Shown here: positions 1-7,872 of the stretch, piece after piece
Numbering within the stretch: position 1 is the first letter of the stretch
Layout: each line of letters opens with the position of its first letter
Source: JAAYKM01 sp964408155
GTDB taxonomy: Bacteria; Desulfobacterota; Syntrophia; Syntrophales; JAAYKM01
DNA length: 12,522 bases
Reading direction: 5' to 3'
NCBI GenBank assembly: GCA_964408155.1
Contig: CAYOYJ010000071.1
Span: 1-12,522, forward strand
Made by a program: the position numbers and the translations under genes
Notes under the pieces: model-generated
Seen by the model: only the letters and a program-made list of their open reading frames with translations
The model's database searches: none
Told to the model about the DNA's origin: nothing

Positions 1-2032
1 CGCCGCCCGCCAGGTCGTTGATACGGCGAATTTTACAGGTTCCGCTACTTTCGCGGGTCACGGGACGAGCCAAGGCCATGTAGAGGGTGTCAATGAGCAG
101 TGAACTCTTGGCTGAACCGGATAATCCAGTCACGGCGGTGAACAAACCGACGGGAATGGAAATATCGACATTTTTCAGATTTTTTGCGTCGGCGCCCTCG
201 ATGAGGATGCGCCGTGCTCCTGCCGGGCGTCGTTTGGCCGGAACGGCGATGCGTTCCTTCCCTGAAAGGTAAAGCCCTGTCAGGGAATCCGGACTGTGCA
301 GGATTTCCTCCGGGGTGCCCTGAAAGACGACATGACCTCCCTGCAGACCCGCACCGGGGCCCATATCGATGATATGATCGGAGGCGACCATCATGTCGCG
401 GTCGTGTTCCACCACTAAAACCGTATTGCCCATATCACGCAGCCGCTTCAAACTCAAAATCAAACGCGCCGTGTCCCTTTGGTGAAGACCGATCGTCGGT
501 TCGTCAAGAATGTAGAGAACGCCCACCAAGCCGGAGCCGATCTGGGAAGCCAGACGCAGACGCTGCATTTCTCCACCGGAGAGGGTGCCGGCGGAACGGG
601 CCAGATTGAGGTAATCGACGCCCACATCCATGAGAAAGCGAATCCGTTCGCCGATTTCCTTCAAAATTTTCTCTGTGATGAACCGTTCCTGCGGTGAGAG
701 GCGGAGCGTTTCCAGGAAGAGTGCTGTTTCGCGGATGGAAAGGGTGCACAATTCAAAAAGGTTTTTCCCGCCCACGGTTACGGACAGGTTTTCTTTCTTC
801 AGCCTGGCCCCCTGACAAGCGGGACAATCCCGGGAATTGATGTAGCGGTGAAGATCCATCCGGACGGCATTGGAAGTGGTTTCCCGGTAGCGCCGGTTCA
901 GTTCGGCAATGACGCCCTCGAAGGGTTTCTCGTAGAAAAGCCTGCGTCCGCCGCGGTCCAGATAAAACTGAATTTTTTGCTTGCCTGATCCATTAAGGAG
1001 CACCTCTCTGACGGTTTCGGGTAGCTGTCCGAAGGCCATGTTGATGTCAAAGTGATAATAGCCGGCCAGGGCGTCCAGCATCTGGTGATAAGGTAGGGAG
1101 TTCCGGCCGGACCAGGGGGCAATAGCGCCCTGACGGATCGATAGATCAGGGTCGGGAATAATAAGATCTTCATCGAAGAACATTTGCGTGCCCAGACCGC
1201 TGCATTCAGGACAGGCGCCGTAAGGACTGTTGAAGGAGAACATGCGCGGCGCAAGTTCCGGCAGGCTGACGCCGCATGTGGGGCAGGCGTATCGCTCACT
1301 GAACAGGAGTTCCCGACCTTCGGCGAGCTCGATCCGGACCAGCCCGTCGGACAGGCGGGAGGCTGTTTCCAGGGAATCCCTCAGGCGTTGACGAATTCCT
1401 TCCTTCATTACCAGCCGGTCAATAACCACATCGATATCGTGACGCTTCTGTTTTTCAAGGACGATGTCATCCGTAAGTTCATGAAGTTCTCCATCGACGC
1501 GGACCCGGACAAAACCGTCTTTGAGCAGTTTCTTGAATTCTTTCTGGAATTCTCCTTTCTTGCCTTGGATGAAAGGCGACAGAATGGTCAAGCGGGTTTT
1601 TTCCGGCAGGGCCAGGACAGTCCCGACCATCGTGTCGATGGTTTGGGATTGGATTTCCCGTCCGCACTGGTAGCAATGTGGAACGCCGATTCTCGCGTAG
1701 AGCAGACGGAGATAATCGTAAATTTCCGTAACGGTACCAACGGTGGAGCGGGGATTTTGGCTGGCCGTTCTCTGTTCAATGGCAATGGCCGGCGACAGGC
1801 CTTCGATCGATTCCACTTCCGGTTTGTCCATCTGACCGATAAACTGCCGGGCATAGGCGGACAGGGATTCGACGTAACGCCGCTGACCTTCGGCATAGAG
1901 GGTATCGAAGGCGAGGGAGGATTTTCCGGAGCCGCTGAGTCCCGTAATAACCACCAGTTTGTCCCGGGGGATTTCTAACGTCAAGTGCTTCAGGTTATGC
2001 TGTGCGGCCCCTTTGATGCGGATACAGTTCAT
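1..2032 (-). CDS. uvrA: Excinuclease ABC subunit A (UvrA), 3' end missing at the left window edge
   Basis: This is the DNA-damage-sensing ATPase of nucleotide excision repair; as a dimer it loads UvrB at lesions. About 677 N-terminal residues are visible of a family length near 940, with one continuous frame. Domains in order: first Walker A GLSGSGKSS near residue 32; UvrB-binding and DNA-binding insertions; a zinc module with CPTC near residue 249 and CPEC near 273; a further CPAC; the ABC signature LSGGEMQRLRLASQ near 484; Walker B ILDEPTIGLHQRD; switch His in VVEHDRD; then the second Walker A. That motif reads GLSGSAKSS (Ala641, codon at 110-112), where the family has Gly. I chose the ATG at 2032 because GGAAGG lies 10 nt upstream (2043-2048). 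An in-frame ATG at 2050 has its purine run too close. The gene follows the mfd-surA unit and a terminator. The second zinc finger and second signature motif lie outside the window. Confidence 0.97.
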   Translation of the reverse strand, partial: MNCIRIKGAAQHNLKHLTLEIPRDKLVVITGLSGSGKSSLAFDTLYAEGQRRYVESLSAYARQFIGQMDKPEVESIEGLSPAIAIEQRTASQNPRSTVGTVTEIYDYLRLLYARIGVPHCYQCGREIQSQTIDTMVGTVLALPEKTRLTILSPFIQGKKGEFQKEFKKLLKDGFVRVRVDGELHELTDDIVLEKQKRHDIDVVIDRLVMKEGIRQRLRDSLETASRLSDGLVRIELAEGRELLFSERYACPTCGVSLPELAPRMFSFNSPYGACPECSGLGTQMFFDEDLIIPDPDLSIRQGAIAPWSGRNSLPYHQMLDALAGYYHFDINMAFGQLPETVREVLLNGSGKQKIQFYLDRGGRRLFYEKPFEGVIAELNRRYRETTSNAVRMDLHRYINSRDCPACQGARLKKENLSVTVGGKNLFELCTLSIRETALFLETLRLSPQERFITEKILKEIGERIRFLMDVGVDYLNLARSAGTLSGGEMQRLRLASQIGSGLVGVLYILDEPTIGLHQRDTARLILSLKRLRDMGNTVLVVEHDRDMMVASDHIIDMGPGAGLQGGHVVFQGTPEEILHSPDSLTGLYLSGKERIAVPAKRRPAGARRILIEGADAKNLKNVDISIPVGLFTAVTGLSGSAKSSLLIDTLYMALARPVTRESSGTCKIRRINDLAGG

Positions 2033-2058
2033 GGGGGGAAAACCTTCCATACTTCCAG

Positions 2059-2091
2059 AAAAAGGATGCCCCGGAAAAATGACGGGGCATC
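2059..2091 (-). terminator. Intrinsic terminator after the surA-like gene
   Basis: A perfect 9-bp inverted repeat (GATGCCCCG at 2065-2073, CGGGGCATC at 2083-2091) with a 9-nt loop is followed, on the minus strand, by CC and five T residues (2063-2059). It lies about 50 nt after the surA-like stop codon and ends 26 nt before the uvrA ATG, so it separates nadA-mfd-surA from uvrA. On the plus strand no T-run follows the stem, so termination is expected for minus-strand transcripts only. Confidence 0.82.
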
Positions 2092-2142
2092 AATTCGGAC
2101 GGCTCAAGGACCTGCCGGTCGCGGGCAGACATCCCCGCCGGA

Positions 2143-3117
2143 TTATTCCTTGATGCTGATGTGGGCCTTCTTGCGAAGGCCGCTCATCCACTCCTCGATT
2201 TTCTTGTCCATTTTGGCGTCCAAGAGCTTATCCTTGATTTCATCACGTACGGATTCGATCATCCGGGTCCCTTCGCCCCGCTTGTCCGTCACGGTGATGA
2301 TCGTAAAGCCCGCCGGAGATTCAATGACATTACTGATTTGCCCCGGTTCCAGGGTAAAGGCGATCTGTTCCATATCGGGGGGCATGATGCCTCTTTCGAC
2401 GAACCCGATATCTCCTCCCTGTTTGGCAGTCGGGCCTTGAGAGAACTGCGAGGCCAGTTTATCGAAAGGCTCTCCGGCTTTCAGCCGCTTGAGAATCGCC
2501 TCCATATCACCTTTCATCTTCTGTTTGATGTCGTCGCCAAGTTTTTCCGGAAAGAACAGGACGATCTGCTTGATCCGGACGGCTTGTTGACCCTCGTATT
2601 CCGCCCGGTGCTTGATATAGTACTCCCCGATTTCCTCATCGGTGACGGCGATCGCGGTGCGCAATTCGCGCCGGACAACTTTGGAGCGAATCATTTGCGT
2701 CTTGACTTCCTTTTTATAGCCTTCGAGGGACATACCTTCTTTTTCCAAAATTTTTTCAAAATCATTCATAGTAAGATTTTTTTGAGCAAGGATGGTCTCG
2801 ATTGCTCCCGTGACGTCTTCGTCCGGGATTTTTATGCCCAGCCTTGTCGCTTCCTGTTCAATGAGGATGTCATCGATCATCCGGTTGAGCATACCCTCCT
2901 GGGCTTTCTTCAGGGTGCTTTCTCGTTCTTCTCCGCTTGGCTGGGCCGCGATTCTTTTACGGATCGGTTCGAAGGAGCTGTTCAGTTCCGACTGGGTGAT
3001 AGGGGTGTCATTGACGACGGCGACAATACGGTCCACAATCACCGCCTGAGCGGGACAGGCAAAGAACAAAAGCGTAAAAACCACCAAAAGGTTTGTGCGC
3101 AATTCGGTCGACTTCAT
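2143..3117 (-). CDS. surA: SurA-like periplasmic peptidyl-prolyl isomerase / outer-membrane protein chaperone
   Basis: The protein has 324 residues. The N-terminus is a typical Sec signal: Lys/Arg near the start, a hydrophobic core at about residues 9-20, and an AQA/V cleavage site after residue 25. A SurA N-terminal chaperone domain follows (from DRIVAVVNDTPIT, about residues 29-165). One parvulin (PpiC) domain spans about residues 178-280, with IKQIVLFF, the GGDIGFVERG segment and the closing GFTIITV strand. Escherichia coli SurA has two parvulin domains; this protein has one, a common arrangement in deltaproteobacteria. The expected role is folding and escort of outer-membrane proteins in the periplasm, which implies a two-membrane envelope. 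Its ATG overlaps the mfd stop codon by 4 nt (ATGA, 3114-3117), so translation is probably coupled. Cys21 lies inside the signal hydrophobic region but does not form a good lipobox. The gene symbol reflects family resemblance rather than proven orthology. Confidence 0.92.
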   Translation of the reverse strand: MKSTELRTNLLVVFTLLFFACPAQAVIVDRIVAVVNDTPITQSELNSSFEPIRKRIAAQPSGEERESTLKKAQEGMLNRMIDDILIEQEATRLGIKIPDEDVTGAIETILAQKNLTMNDFEKILEKEGMSLEGYKKEVKTQMIRSKVVRRELRTAIAVTDEEIGEYYIKHRAEYEGQQAVRIKQIVLFFPEKLGDDIKQKMKGDMEAILKRLKAGEPFDKLASQFSQGPTAKQGGDIGFVERGIMPPDMEQIAFTLEPGQISNVIESPAGFTIITVTDKRGEGTRMIESVRDEIKDKLLDAKMDKKIEEWMSGLRKKAHISIKE

Positions 3118-6100
3118 TTTTCCTCCTTGGTTGAAGAGCCTGGTTGTGGGATCAGAGCATTCAGCACTTCCCGGGCAAAACGAATGCGGTCCCCATCCGG
3201 TAACTTTTGTACTGGAATATACAATTTCAGCTCCGGCGTCAACTTCGTTCCTTTCATCTGCGTCCGGGAAATCAAAAGAATTTTTCCCGGGTCCACCGGG
3301 CTGTCCGGACTAAATTGGATGGTCAAGTAGCGGGAATCGCAGGTCATTTTGAGGCTTTTCAACATTTCCAGTTGATGTCGCAGGCGGATGGTATGCAGCA
3401 GATTCTCCACCTCCGGTGGAATAAAGCCGTAGCAGTCCGTCATTTCGTCTCGAATTTCTAAGAGTTCCGCCTCGGTGCGGGCGAGAGAAATGCGTTTGTA
3501 TGTGAGCAGGCGGCGGTGCTTGTCGGGCATGTAGGTTTCGGGGATGAATGCGGGTATGCCCAGGTGGATCTCCGCCTTGATCTCTTCTCGGGGAAGGTCT
3601 TCTCCCTTTAATTCCCGGATCGTTTTTTCCATGAGTTCCGTGTAGAGTTCATAACCGACCGCCGAGACATGTCCTGACTGTGATGTCCCCAAAAGGTTGC
3701 CTGTTCCCCGGATTTCCAGGTCGTTGGAGGCGATGCGGAATCCCGAACCGGGTTCGGAGAAGTCGATCAGTGTTTGGAGACGTTTCTGGGCGTCCCGGGA
3801 GAGCATCGCCCCCTTGGGAATAAGCAGATATGCGAAAGCCTCTTCCCGCGAACGTCCGACTCGTCCTCGGATCTGATAGAGCTGGGAAAGGCCCAAACGG
3901 TCCGCCCGGTTGATAATCATCGTATTGGCCGAGGGAATATCGACGCCCGAGGCGACAATGGTGGTGCAGACCAGAATATCAAGATCGCCCTTCACAAAGT
4001 TTACCATGGTTTCTTCAATCTCCCCGGGTTTCATCCGGCCGTGGACGACGCCGATGTTTGCTTCCGGGACCAGTTTTTCGAGCAAACGGGCCATGGTGAA
4101 GATCGACTGGATCCGGTCATGGAGAAAAAAGACCTGGCCGTGGCGATCCAGTTCATGCCGTATGGCTTTTCGGACGGTCTCTTCATTGAATTCGAGGACA
4201 TAGGTCCGGATGGGCTGACGGTCTTCCGGGGGGGTATTGATAATACTCAGGTCTCTGATGCCGACCAAAGAGAGGTGCAGGGTTCGGGGAATCGGCGTGG
4301 CCGACAGAGTCAGGACGTCGACGAGGGTGCGGATTTTCTTCAATCGTTCCTTGTGGGTGACGCCGAAGCGCTGCTCTTCGTCGATAATGACCAGTCCCAG
4401 ATTCCGGAAGGTCAGATCTTTCTGGAGAATGCGGTGGGTGCCGATAACAATGTCCACTGCACCCCGGTTGACGGCCTCGACGATTGCCGCCTGTTCCTTT
4501 CTGGTTTTCAGGCGATTCAGGACCTCGATGCGCAGGGGATAATCCTGTAGACGGCGGACAAATGTCTGATAATGCTGTTCCGCAAGAATGGTCGTCGGCA
4601 CGAGGACGGCGACTTGGCGACCATCCATGGCGGCTCGGAATGAAGCCCGCAGGGCCACTTCGGTTTTGCCGAACCCGGCGTCGCCGCAGATGAGACGGTC
4701 CATCGGCTTTTCCTGGGCCATATCGCCGTGAATATCTTCAATGGCCCGCACCTGATCCGGTGTTTCCTCATACTCGAAGGCGGCGCAGAATTCTTCATAA
4801 AGCCGGTCGGGAGGTGAAAAGATCTCTCTTTCGACCACTTCCCGAGCGGCGTAAATGGAGATCAATTCTTCGGCGACATCCCGGATCGATTTCTTGACCC
4901 GTTCCTTGACCGTTTCCCAGGAGGCGCCTCCCAGTCGCTCCAGCTTGGGTGTATAACCATCGGGACCGATATAACGCTGGATCTGATCGAAGCGGTCGAC
5001 CGGAATATAGAGCCGGTCATTTTCCGCGTATTCGATCAACAGAAAATCATTTTCGATTTCCGCCACGGACATTTTCTGCAGCCCAAGGTAAATTCCGATG
5101 CCGTGGTCCTTGTGGACAATGAAATCACCTTCGGTCAACTCACCAAAAGATTTGAGAAAATAGCCTTCCCGGGCCGGCCTGGTGATACGCTTGCTTTGTT
5201 TGCGACCGAAAATATCTTCTTCCGAGATGACCGTGAGATGGAGCTCGGGAAAGTGGAACCCAGCCGTTACCTTGCCTTCCATCAGGAGCAGACGTCCGGG
5301 AGAATGGTGATTCATCACCAGATCCGGAAAAGAGGTATCCGGTTCCGTGCGCTCCGGTTTTAATCCGTATCCTTCAAGCAGGTGCGCCATTCTGGGGATA
5401 TCTTCTTTTCCCGGACACAGGAAGACAACCAGATCACCGTCTTCCAGCCTTTCCCGGATCCTTTCAGCCAGGGGGTAGAGAAGGCCTTCCGCAGCGACCG
5501 GGCCTTCTCTTTTTATCAGTCCTGTTTCCGCTGTGTGAAACAGCAGGGGCGGGGGTTCGGCGGTCCCGGTGTCGAAAAATGAAGCGGGCTGAAGTTGAAG
5601 TGCTTCATGACGTACTTGGGCAAAGGAGGCCAAACGCATCTTCAAATCTGTCGGTGCGAGATGAAAGGCTGCTATATCGACAAAAAACTTGTTTTCATGG
5701 CGGGCCTGCAACAAAAAACGATTGGTCGTGTTTTCCAGGTCTTCCAGCGACCTGGCCATGGAGGAAGCGTCATCGAAGAAGAAAAGCTCATGACCCGAGC
5801 AGTAATCGAAGAAGGTGCCCAGCGTTTCCTCCGGTTGGTCAGTGAAGGCGGGAGTGTCGTCGGGACCGTAAAACAGAGCAAGATACATGGGATTCAAGGA
5901 CGACAGAAGATCGCTGTTGATCGCTGCCGTCAGGTGATCCTTCACTTGACGCGGCAGTTCAAGATCGGTGGCGCGGAGGCGGATGTTCCGGACTGCCCGT
6001 TGTTTTCTCCGGTCCGTCAGAATCAGTTCACGGACGGGGATGATTTTGAATTCGATAGTTTCCCCGGTCGAACGCTGCGAAACCGGATCGAACGGGCGTA

Positions 6101-6719
6101 TTGACTCTATTTCATCACCCACCAACTCTATGCGGAAAGGGTTCGCCGCATCGGGGGGATAAATGTCGACGATGTTTCCCCGGGCGCTGAAATCGCCTCT
6201 TTCTTCGACCAGGGTTTTTTTTGTGTACCCGCCGGAGAGGAGCTTTTGGGCCAGATTGTCTCTGTCCGTCATATCGCCCAAGGAAAGGGTTTTTGTATAG
6301 CCCGTGAACACACGGTGGGGAATGATCTTTTGCGCCAGAGCGGGCAGAGAAGTAATCATCAGACAAGGCTGATTTGACAGCAGGGCCGAGATGGCTTTCA
6401 ACCGGGTCAGTTCAATTTCCTTCTGGATTGCAAAAAAATCGGCTGTAAGGATATCCCAAGCGGGATAATGGAGGACATCGGTCTGATTGGAGAATACCCG
6501 GCAGTCCCGATAAAAATCCCGGGCGTCCTTTTCGGTTCCTGAGACGGCGATGAGCGATTCATTCTGCGACGCAAACAGAAGCGATGCCAATAAACTCCGG
6601 GAAGAACCGTGCAAGCCTCCCAGCGTCGTTTTCGTCTCCGATCGCAAGCGTTCCCGGAGCATTCCCAGAGGGGAACGGGATGGAAATGACTTTTGTTCAA
6701 TGATCTTTCTCACAGGCAA
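3114..6719 (-). CDS. mfd: Transcription-repair coupling factor (Mfd)
   Basis: Mfd is a DNA translocase that pushes on RNA polymerase stalled at lesions, releases it and recruits UvrA. The protein has 1201 residues, close to the 1148 of E. coli. Domains in order: a UvrB-like N-terminal module (about 1-330, with HYPAWDIL and the GDFSARGNIVDIYPP segment); a CarD-like RNA-polymerase-interacting domain starting near residue 530 (GDFIVHKDHGIGIYLGL); the helicase core with Walker A GDAGFGKTE near 680, a DEEQ Walker B near 779 and motif III LSATPIPRTL; then motif VI QIRGRVGRS; and a C-terminal TRCF domain ending near 1150. The start is uncertain. TTG at 6719 and GTG at 6713 are both possible, neither has a clear Shine-Dalgarno sequence, and the next ATG (codon 20, near 6662) also lacks one. 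The gene begins 16 nt after the nadA stop and overlaps the surA-like start by 4 nt, indicating an operon with translational coupling. Confidence 0.97.
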   Translation of the reverse strand: MPVRKIIEQKSFPSRSPLGMLRERLRSETKTTLGGLHGSSRSLLASLLFASQNESLIAVSGTEKDARDFYRDCRVFSNQTDVLHYPAWDILTADFFAIQKEIELTRLKAISALLSNQPCLMITSLPALAQKIIPHRVFTGYTKTLSLGDMTDRDNLAQKLLSGGYTKKTLVEERGDFSARGNIVDIYPPDAANPFRIELVGDEIESIRPFDPVSQRSTGETIEFKIIPVRELILTDRRKQRAVRNIRLRATDLELPRQVKDHLTAAINSDLLSSLNPMYLALFYGPDDTPAFTDQPEETLGTFFDYCSGHELFFFDDASSMARSLEDLENTTNRFLLQARHENKFFVDIAAFHLAPTDLKMRLASFAQVRHEALQLQPASFFDTGTAEPPPLLFHTAETGLIKREGPVAAEGLLYPLAERIRERLEDGDLVVFLCPGKEDIPRMAHLLEGYGLKPERTEPDTSFPDLVMNHHSPGRLLLMEGKVTAGFHFPELHLTVISEEDIFGRKQSKRITRPAREGYFLKSFGELTEGDFIVHKDHGIGIYLGLQKMSVAEIENDFLLIEYAENDRLYIPVDRFDQIQRYIGPDGYTPKLERLGGASWETVKERVKKSIRDVAEELISIYAAREVVEREIFSPPDRLYEEFCAAFEYEETPDQVRAIEDIHGDMAQEKPMDRLICGDAGFGKTEVALRASFRAAMDGRQVAVLVPTTILAEQHYQTFVRRLQDYPLRIEVLNRLKTRKEQAAIVEAVNRGAVDIVIGTHRILQKDLTFRNLGLVIIDEEQRFGVTHKERLKKIRTLVDVLTLSATPIPRTLHLSLVGIRDLSIINTPPEDRQPIRTYVLEFNEETVRKAIRHELDRHGQVFFLHDRIQSIFTMARLLEKLVPEANIGVVHGRMKPGEIEETMVNFVKGDLDILVCTTIVASGVDIPSANTMIINRADRLGLSQLYQIRGRVGRSREEAFAYLLIPKGAMLSRDAQKRLQTLIDFSEPGSGFRIASNDLEIRGTGNLLGTSQSGHVSAVGYELYTELMEKTIRELKGEDLPREEIKAEIHLGIPAFIPETYMPDKHRRLLTYKRISLARTEAELLEIRDEMTDCYGFIPPEVENLLHTIRLRHQLEMLKSLKMTCDSRYLTIQFSPDSPVDPGKILLISRTQMKGTKLTPELKLYIPVQKLPDGDRIRFAREVLNALIPQPGSSTKEEK

Positions 6720-6735
6720 AATCGGTTTGAATATA

Positions 6736-7656
6736 TTACTTCGGCTCGGAAAGGGACAGCATTTTCATCAGGGAAGCAAGAGCGGCCAGCCGCTTTTCTT
6801 CCACGATGGCCACGGCGGGTTTCATGCTGAGCAAGGCGGCATGGATATCTTCCAGGGTCGTATATTTCATGGTTTCACAGACCAGATGATCTGCCGCAGG
6901 CACCAAGGTCTTACCGGGGTTGTCCTTTTGCATGCGGACGAGAATACCCACTTCAGTGCCGACGATAAACGCCGAACAGTCCGATTGCTGAACGTATCTC
7001 AGCATGGCGGCGGTCGAACCGATAAAATCCGCCAGGTCCAGCACTTCGGGTCGGCATTCGGGATGGGCAATGAACAGTGCGTCGGGATAGGCGTTTTTCC
7101 GCGCGCGGACCTCGTCCGGTGTCAAGGCCTGATGGAAGGGACAGGACCCGGTCCAGGGGATAACCCGGCGGTTTGTGAAACGGGCGATATAACGGGCAAG
7201 ATTACCGTCGGGGACCATGAGAATTTCTTTCTCCATGGGAATCGATTCCACCACGTGCCGTGCGTTTGCCGATGTGCAGCAGATATCGCTTAAAGCTTTA
7301 ATTTCTGCCGTGGAATTAATATAGGTTACGACCGTAGCGGCCGGATGACCTGCTTTCGCTTTCCTCAGCGCCTCCGGGGTAACGGTATCCGCAAGCGGGC
7401 AACCCGCGTCGGGTCTCGGGATCAGGACGGTTTTGTCCGGGCACAGGATCGCGGCGCTTTCCGCCATGAAATGCACACCGGCGAAGACGATGACTTCCGC
7501 CTGCGTTTTGGACGCTTCCAGAAACAGTGCCAGTGAATCGCCCAGAAAATCGGCAATCTCCTGCACTTCCGGTCGCTGGTAGTAATGGACGAGCAGAATG
7601 GCATTCTTCCGGCGCAGGAGGGCAATGATTTCATTTTGCAGAAACGAGAGCGTCAT
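6736..7656 (-). CDS. nadA: Quinolinate synthase A (NadA)
   Basis: NadA condenses iminoaspartate with dihydroxyacetone phosphate to make quinolinate for NAD synthesis, using an oxygen-sensitive [4Fe-4S] cluster. From the ATG at 7656 the protein has 306 residues, the normal size of the compact form. Visible hallmarks are HYYQRPEVQEIADFLGDS (residues 24-41, with the active-site Tyr pair), FAGVHFMAE, YINSTAEIKA, the CTSANA segment at 127-132 and HPEC with Glu200. The expected cluster ligands are Cys86 (AGCPLAD), Cys172 (GSCPFH) and Cys260 (LVCETMK); their spacing of 86 and 88 residues matches the compact family. A longer frame could open at a TTG at 7689, but the ATG at 7656 has AGAGGA 5 nt upstream (7662-7667), so I chose it. 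nadB and nadC are not in the window. The gene leads the nadA-mfd-surA operon; NAD synthesis has no obvious tie to repair, so the grouping may be just transcriptional. Confidence 0.96.
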   Translation of the reverse strand: MTLSFLQNEIIALLRRKNAILLVHYYQRPEVQEIADFLGDSLALFLEASKTQAEVIVFAGVHFMAESAAILCPDKTVLIPRPDAGCPLADTVTPEALRKAKAGHPAATVVTYINSTAEIKALSDICCTSANARHVVESIPMEKEILMVPDGNLARYIARFTNRRVIPWTGSCPFHQALTPDEVRARKNAYPDALFIAHPECRPEVLDLADFIGSTAAMLRYVQQSDCSAFIVGTEVGILVRMQKDNPGKTLVPAADHLVCETMKYTTLEDIHAALLSMKPAVAIVEEKRLAALASLMKMLSLSEPK

Positions 7657-7715
7657 ATGTTTCCTCTTTACGGGTAAATTCCCCTTCAATATCCGAAAAG
7701 GCCGTCAAGCGAAGT

Positions 7716-7724
7716 TGCTATAAT
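7716..7724 (+). promoter_or_regulatory. Possible extended -10 promoter for the TPM operon (distal)
   Basis: TGCTATAAT at 7716-7724 is a perfect extended -10 element (TGn plus TATAAT) with no recognisable -35, which extended -10 promoters can do without. A transcript from here would have a leader of about 140 nt containing the 7766-7793 hairpin. Confidence 0.35.
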
Positions 7725-7749
7725 ACAACCGGAATTAATTCAAGGCCTA
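7720..7749 (-). promoter_or_regulatory. Possible promoter of the nadA-mfd-surA operon
   Basis: On the minus strand TATTAT (7725-7720) matches the -10 consensus at five of six positions. The best -35 at 18 bp spacing is a weak TAGGCC (7749-7744). It lies about 65 nt upstream of the nadA ATG and overlaps a plus-strand TATAAT, so the two divergent operons may share this AT-rich patch. The support is only motif-level. Confidence 0.35.
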
Positions 7750-7765
7750 AATCGGGATGGTCTGT

Positions 7766-7793
7766 CGGCGGTGCAAGGTTTTCCTTGCCGCCG
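7766..7793. promoter_or_regulatory. GC-rich hairpin in the nadA/TPM divergent region
   Basis: CGGCG (7766-7770) and GCAAGG (7773-7778) pair with CCTTGC (7783-7788) and CGCCG (7789-7793) around a TTTT loop, leaving a 2-nt bulge (GT). This is 11 base pairs. No T-run follows on either strand, so it is not a standard terminator. Its right arm contains the -35 of the proximal TPM promoter candidate, so it could be an operator or a leader structure; the function is unknown. Confidence 0.55.
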
Positions 7794-7813
7794 TCCGGTC
7801 GCCATTATATAAG
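7785..7813 (+). promoter_or_regulatory. Possible sigma70-type promoter of the TPM-NTase-LemA operon (proximal)
   Basis: TTGCCG (7785-7790, four of six consensus matches) and TATAAG (7808-7813, five of six) are separated by exactly 17 bp. Transcription would start near 7820, about 50 nt before the preferred ATG at 7873. The -35 lies within the right arm of the 7766-7793 hairpin. Confidence 0.5.
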
Positions 7814-7872
7814 ATGTCCTCACTGTGCGAAAAGAACCCTGTATCATTTTTCGCGGTCCAAGAGAGCAAACG

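Noticed and set aside
1184..1978. 264-codon open frame on the plus strand
   Set aside because: It lies entirely antisense to uvrA, whose own frame is continuous with all expected motifs. The plus-strand translation has no recognisable domain.
2161..3330. 389-codon open frame on the plus strand
   Set aside because: It is antisense to the surA-like gene and the end of mfd. Its length reflects codon bias of the genes opposite, and it matches no family I recognise.
3774..4550. 258-codon open frame on the plus strand
   Set aside because: It is antisense to the conserved Mfd helicase core and is a shadow of that coding sequence.
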